64,000 nt of DNA from Pararhizobium polonicum (GTDB lineage Bacteria; Pseudomonadota; Alphaproteobacteria; Rhizobiales; Rhizobiaceae): assembly GCF_001687365.1 (NCBI RefSeq), contig NZ_LGLV01000010.1, forward strand, positions 1-64,000, written 5' to 3'. This document shows positions 60,806-64,000 of this stretch, in pieces. Each line of letters starts with the position of its first letter. The stretch's first letter is position 1. The notes beneath the pieces were generated by a model. It searched no databases and had not been told where the DNA came from. It was given only the letters and a program-made list of their open reading frames with translations. Both the position numbers and the translations under genes were made by a program.

Positions 60806-60812
60806 GCTGCCG

Positions 60813-61832
60813 TCAAACTGTCGGCACGTCGAAAACCTCGCCCGCCCGCAGTGCCCGAAACCGCTCCGGGGCCACGCCCTGATCCTTCAGGGCCACTTCA
60901 AGCGCCCGAACCGGCTCCTCGATCCCCTCGTTGGTCAGTTGCACCGTGCCGAAATGGTGGCCTGCTGCGTAAGACGCGTTGCAGAGCTGCATGCCCTGCA
61001 CCGCTTCTTCCGGGTTCTGGTGCTGGGCCTTCATGAACCAGCGTGGCTCGTAGGCGCCGATCGGCAGGTTGGCGAGGCGGAAGGGGCCGTGTTTTTCGGC
61101 GGCGGCGCGGTAGTTGATGCCGTCGTGAAAGCCGGTATCGCCGATGTGGTAGATCTTTCCGGCTGGCGTCGAGATGACGAAGGCGGCCCAGAGCGCCATG
61201 CGGCGGTCACGGGCGCCGCGGGCCGACCAGTGATGGCACGGTTCGCAATCGATGGTCACGCCGTCCCAGAAGGAAATCTGCTCGCCCCAGTCCATGTCGG
61301 AAATCTTGGCATCGGCAATGGCGCGGTGGATGATCGTGTCGTTGCCGAGCGGGGTGACGATATGGGGAGCGTGTTCCGCATGCAGCCGCTTGAGGGTGGC
61401 AAGGTCGAGATGGTCGTAGTGATTGTGGGTGACGAGGACGATATCGATCGGCGGCAGATCGTCAAAGGCAATGCCGGGCTCGACCACGCGTTTCGGTCCG
61501 GCGAAGGAAAACGGGCTGGTGCGTGGCGACCAGACGGGATCGGTGAGGATATTGAGGCCGGCGACCTGGATCAGCAGCGAGGCATGGCCGACCATGGTGA
61601 CGCGCAGGCCATTGCCGTCGACGCGATCATCGGGCTTTGCCGGCGGGAAGGGGCTTGGCACCTGTGTCGGCCAGGCGCTGCGGCCGCCGCCGAACTGCCA
61701 GCGCATCAGCTCGCGAAACCCGAGCGGGGCCTCGCCTTCGGGGTTGAAGAAGACGGTGCCGTCGAAATGATCGGAGACGGGGCCGGTGTAGTAGGGATTG
61801 CGTGGCTTCCGGGAAGGCGGCGGCTGGGACAT
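60813..61832 (-). CDS. MBL-fold metallohydrolase, NAPE-PLD/UlaG-like
   Basis: This 339-residue protein has the metallo-beta-lactamase signature THNHYDHLD (HxHxDH) near residue 135. [28 protein letters not shown] (a second His pair) and HIGDTGF (bridging Asp) are also visible. The domain layout and N-terminal stretch ([20 protein letters not shown]) resemble bacterial relatives of N-acyl-phosphatidylethanolamine phospholipase D and of YtnP/UlaG lactonases. The substrate is unknown. It lies upstream of dapF on the same strand and is divergent from ffh. Confidence 0.9.
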   Translation of the reverse strand: MSQPPPSRKPRNPYYTGPVSDHFDGTVFFNPEGEAPLGFRELMRWQFGGGRSAWPTQVPSPFPPAKPDDRVDGNGLRVTMVGHASLLIQVAGLNILTDPVWSPRTSPFSFAGPKRVVEPGIAFDDLPPIDIVLVTHNHYDHLDLATLKRLHAEHAPHIVTPLGNDTIIHRAIADAKISDMDWGEQISFWDGVTIDCEPCHHWSARGARDRRMALWAAFVISTPAGKIYHIGDTGFHDGINYRAAAEKHGPFRLANLPIGAYEPRWFMKAQHQNPEEAVQGMQLCNASYAAGHHFGTVQLTNEGIEEPVRALEVALKDQGVAPERFRALRAGEVFDVPTV

Positions 61833-61931
61833 GGGGAACCGATCGGTGGGAGGTGTCGGTCTGATCTGGGATCATCCGGCGCTTTTTGAAAGGGCCCGCG
61901 GGCGACAATCCGGCAAAATCGCCCGCGATCC

Positions 61932-62067
61932 TTGACTTTCCCGCCCATATCGTGTTTACCGCCTGCAATCTGCGACAAGAACAAGACTTGTAGCCACCGA
62001 CCCGGACCCATTGCGGAGATCCCGGAGGTCAACACCCGACAGCGCGTTGCGCCCTCGGGTGCTTTTT
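61932..62067 (+). ncRNA. Possible short leader RNA with terminator-like hairpin before ffh
   Basis: TTGACT (61932-61937) and TTTACC (61955-61960) make a 17-bp-spaced promoter-like pair. About 70 bases further is the stem CACCCGA (62033-62039) / TCGGGTG (62055-62061), with an inner GCGC/GCGC stem, followed at once by C and TTTTT (62063-62067). That is the form of a Rho-independent terminator lying 80 bases upstream of the ffh start. The transcript would be about 100 bases. It may be an attenuator of ffh or a separate small RNA. Confidence 0.5.
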
Positions 62068-62146
62068 GGCTTTGCGTCTTGTTTTCGTCACGGAAAAGCA
62101 CAACGTTTCGAACCACGCAAAAGCTCGAAACGACAAGGATGAAGCG

Positions 62147-63712
62147 ATGTTTGAAAGTCTCCAGGACCGCCTTGGATCCATTCTGAATGGATTGACCGGC
62201 CGTGGCGCGCTGTCGGAAGCCGATGTGGCTGCCGCCCTGCGCGAGGTTCGCCGTGCGCTCCTGGAAGCCGACGTCGCGCTCGAAGTCGTCCGCTCCTTCA
62301 CCGATAAGGTTCGGGAAAAGGCTGTCGGCGCGGAAATTCTGAAAAGCATCAAGCCCGGCCAGATGGTCGTCAAGATCGTCCATGACGAGCTGATCGCCAT
62401 GCTCGGCTCCGAAGGCGTGCCGATCGATTTGAATGCGGCCGCCCCGGTCGTCATCATGATGGTCGGTCTGCAGGGCTCGGGTAAAACCACGACGACGGGC
62501 AAGATCGCCCTTCGGATGAAGACGCGGGACAAGAAGAAGGTCCTGATGGCGTCGCTCGACACGCGCCGTCCGGCAGCGCAGGAGCAGCTGCGCCAGCTCG
62601 GCGCCCAGACCGGCGTCGATACGCTGCCGGTGATCGCCGGCCAGTCGCCGACCGATATCGCCGCGCGCGCCGTTCAGGCAGCCAAGCTCGGCGGCCATGA
62701 CATCGTCATCCTCGATACCGCCGGCCGCACGCATATCGACGAGCCGCTGATGCTCGAGATGGCCGAGATCAAGCGCCGCTCCAACCCGCATGAAATCCTG
62801 CTCGTCGCCGATGCGCTGACCGGTCAGGATGCCGTCAATCTTGCCCGCAATTTCGACGAGCGCGTCGGCATTACCGGCCTCGTGCTCACCCGCATGGACG
62901 GTGACGGCCGCGGCGGTGCTGCCCTGTCGATGCGCGCCGTTACCGGCAAGCCGATCAAGCTGATCGGTGTCGGCGAGAAGATGTCGGAGCTGGAAGAGTT
63001 CCACCCGCGCCGCGTCGCCGACCGTATCCTCGGCATGGGCGATATTGTTTCGCTGGTCGAGAAGGCTGCCGAAAACATCGATGCCGAGAAGGCGGCGGCC
63101 ATGGCCGCCAAGATGAAGACCGGCAAGTTCGACCTCAATGATCTCGCCGACCAACTCGGCCAGATGCAGAAGATGGGCGGCATGGGCGGCATCATGGGGA
63201 TGATGCCCGGCATGGCCGGCATGAAGGACAAGATGGCATCCGCCGGTCTCGACGACCGCATGTTCGGCCGCCAGCTCGCCATCATCTCGTCGATGACCAA
63301 GGCCGAGCGCGCCAATCCGGATATTCTCAAGCATTCCCGCAAGAAGCGCATCGCGGCCGGTTCCGGCACCGATGCCGCCGAAATCAACAAGCTGCTGAAA
63401 ATGCACCGTTCCATGGCCGACATGATGAAAATGATGGGCGGCAAGGGCAAGGGCGGCATGATGAAGCAGATGATGGGCGGCCTTGCCGGCAAGATGGGCC
63501 TTGGCGGGATGGGCGGCGGAATGGGTGGAATGCCCGATCTGTCGAAGATGGACCCCAAGCAGCTCGAAGCCCTGCAGAAACAGGCCGAAGCCGCCGGTCT
63601 CGGCAAAGGCATGGGTGGCGGTGGCCTGCCCGGTTTGGGCGGTGGCGGCCTGAAGCTGCCCGGTCTCGGTGGCGGATTTCCGGGCCTGCCCGGCCTGCCG
63701 AAGAAGAAGTGA
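62147..63712 (+). CDS. ffh: Signal recognition particle protein Ffh
   Basis: Ffh binds signal sequences and 4.5S RNA and delivers ribosomes to FtsY. The 521-residue protein has the N domain (MFESLQDRLGSILNGLTGRG), the G domain with GLQGSGKTTTTGKI, DTRRPAAQEQLRQLG, ILDTAGRTHIDEPLM and TRMDGDGRGG, and a Met-rich M domain. The C terminus is extended by about 60 residues rich in Gly, Leu and Pro, with a repeated PGLGGG motif. AAGGA precedes the ATG at 62147. A terminator-like hairpin lies in its leader. The chorismate mutase gene follows. Confidence 0.97.
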   Translation: MFESLQDRLGSILNGLTGRGALSEADVAAALREVRRALLEADVALEVVRSFTDKVREKAVGAEILKSIKPGQMVVKIVHDELIAMLGSEGVPIDLNAAAPVVIMMVGLQGSGKTTTTGKIALRMKTRDKKKVLMASLDTRRPAAQEQLRQLGAQTGVDTLPVIAGQSPTDIAARAVQAAKLGGHDIVILDTAGRTHIDEPLMLEMAEIKRRSNPHEILLVADALTGQDAVNLARNFDERVGITGLVLTRMDGDGRGGAALSMRAVTGKPIKLIGVGEKMSELEEFHPRRVADRILGMGDIVSLVEKAAENIDAEKAAAMAAKMKTGKFDLNDLADQLGQMQKMGGMGGIMGMMPGMAGMKDKMASAGLDDRMFGRQLAIISSMTKAERANPDILKHSRKKRIAAGSGTDAAEINKLLKMHRSMADMMKMMGGKGKGGMMKQMMGGLAGKMGLGGMGGGMGGMPDLSKMDPKQLEALQKQAEAAGLGKGMGGGGLPGLGGGGLKLPGLGGGFPGLPGLPKKK

Positions 63713-63725
63713 GGATTGGGTCCGT

Positions 63726-64000
63726 ATGATTGATCCCGCAGTCAAACAGGAACTCTCGGGCTACCGCCAGTCGATCGACAATATCGACGCGGCGCTCGTG
63801 CACATGCTGGCCGAACGCTTCCGCTGCACCAAGGCGGTGGGCGTGCTGAAGGCCAAGTACAATTTGCCGCCGGCGGACCCGGCGCGCGAGGAATACCAGA
63901 TAGAACGCCTTCGCCATCTGGCAAAGGATGCCCATCTGGACCCGGATTTCGCGGAGAAGTTCTTGAACTTCATCATCCACGAAGTCATCCGGCATCATGA
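63726..64000 (+). CDS. Chorismate mutase (AroQ class), 3' end cut by the window
   Basis: This is the first 91 codons of an open frame that continues past the window edge. It starts MIDPAVKQELSGYRQSIDNI, with LAERFRCTKAVGVLKAK and a helix-rich continuation (EYQIERLRHLAKDAHLDPDF), matching the all-helical AroQ chorismate mutases that convert chorismate to prephenate. The basic residues in the R-Q-S-I-D and R-F-x-x-x-K-x-V-G-x-x-K segments are the expected active-site positions. It starts 13 bases after the ffh stop and is probably co-transcribed. Confidence 0.9.
   Translation, partial: MIDPAVKQELSGYRQSIDNIDAALVHMLAERFRCTKAVGVLKAKYNLPPADPAREEYQIERLRHLAKDAHLDPDFAEKFLNFIIHEVIRHH

Overview
The window is about 62-64% GC and reads as a contiguous piece of an alphaproteobacterial chromosome, most likely a member of the Rhizobiaceae (Rhizobium/Agrobacterium-like). 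Evidence: two RIME1-type intergenic mosaic elements, a ybhL-type leader RNA before a Bax-inhibitor-1 gene, GANTC (CcrM-type) motif clustering, BA14K, IalB, DUF2794, DUF1287 and DUF2585 families, and typical rhizobial gene orders (phaR/phaA/phaB, helicase-hslR-fdxA-carD, dapF-mtaB-ftsY-yciB). There is no phage, integrase, IS element, CRISPR array, tRNA or rRNA that I can support. Nearly all genes are core or soft-core; the unusual material lies in small palindromic repeats and in intergenic regions.

Layout. 1-2.8 kb: a cystine/polar-amino-acid ABC importer (minus strand). 3.0-5.4 kb: DeoR regulator, VOC protein and MFS transporter in one run. 5.7-11.3 kb: isoprenoid genes (ispG, ispA), a LysE-type exporter, mtgA, a GST, rpmF and a small membrane protein. 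11.3-14.2 kb: polyhydroxybutyrate control and precursor synthesis (phaR, phaA, phaB). 14.2-15.1 kb: a 900-bp gene-free stretch with a triplicated, GANTC-dense repeat. 15.1-20.2 kb: SUV3-like helicase, Hsp15-like S4 protein, 7Fe-type ferredoxin and CarD. 20.2-25 kb: MFS/MarR pair, a second LysE-type exporter and an M3 peptidase. 25.0-25.7 kb: a ParDE-type toxin-antitoxin pair with a near-perfect operator palindrome. 25.8-32.1 kb: PhoD phosphatase, typA, gfa, argG and a BA14K protein. 32.3-36.4 kb: third LysE-type exporter, DUF1287 protein and a TrpXYZ-like ABC importer. 36.5-42.2 kb: rlmN, ialB-like, ECF sigma factor, ykvA-like, phhB, LMW phosphatase, thpR and a TesA-like esterase. 42.3-48.8 kb: YbbA/YbbP-type ABC exporter, Bax-inhibitor-1 protein with leader RNA, a GNAT enzyme, DUF2794 and DUF1223. 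48.9-55 kb: acnA and the cytochrome c maturation cluster ccmABCDG. 55.1-64 kb: DUF2585, yciB, ftsY, mtaB, dapF, an MBL-fold hydrolase, ffh and the start of a chorismate mutase gene.

Themes. The signal recognition particle GTPase (ffh) and its receptor (ftsY) lie 4 kb apart. phaA and phaB feed PHB synthesis under PhaR. ccmABCDG forms one haem-handling operon, although a 155-bp inverted repeat separates ccmA from ccmB. 

Most noteworthy: (1) three copies of a 55-58 bp double-palindrome element inserted in frame, in both orientations, inside ftsY, with compensatory changes in their stems; (2) three diverged copies of a GANTC-rich element upstream of the helicase, containing 11 GANTC sites in about 520 bp; (3) several structured leader or intergenic RNA candidates (before ffh, before carD, and between the DUF2794 and DUF1223 genes). 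Gene identities rest on recognisable motifs in the translated sequence; no database search was run.
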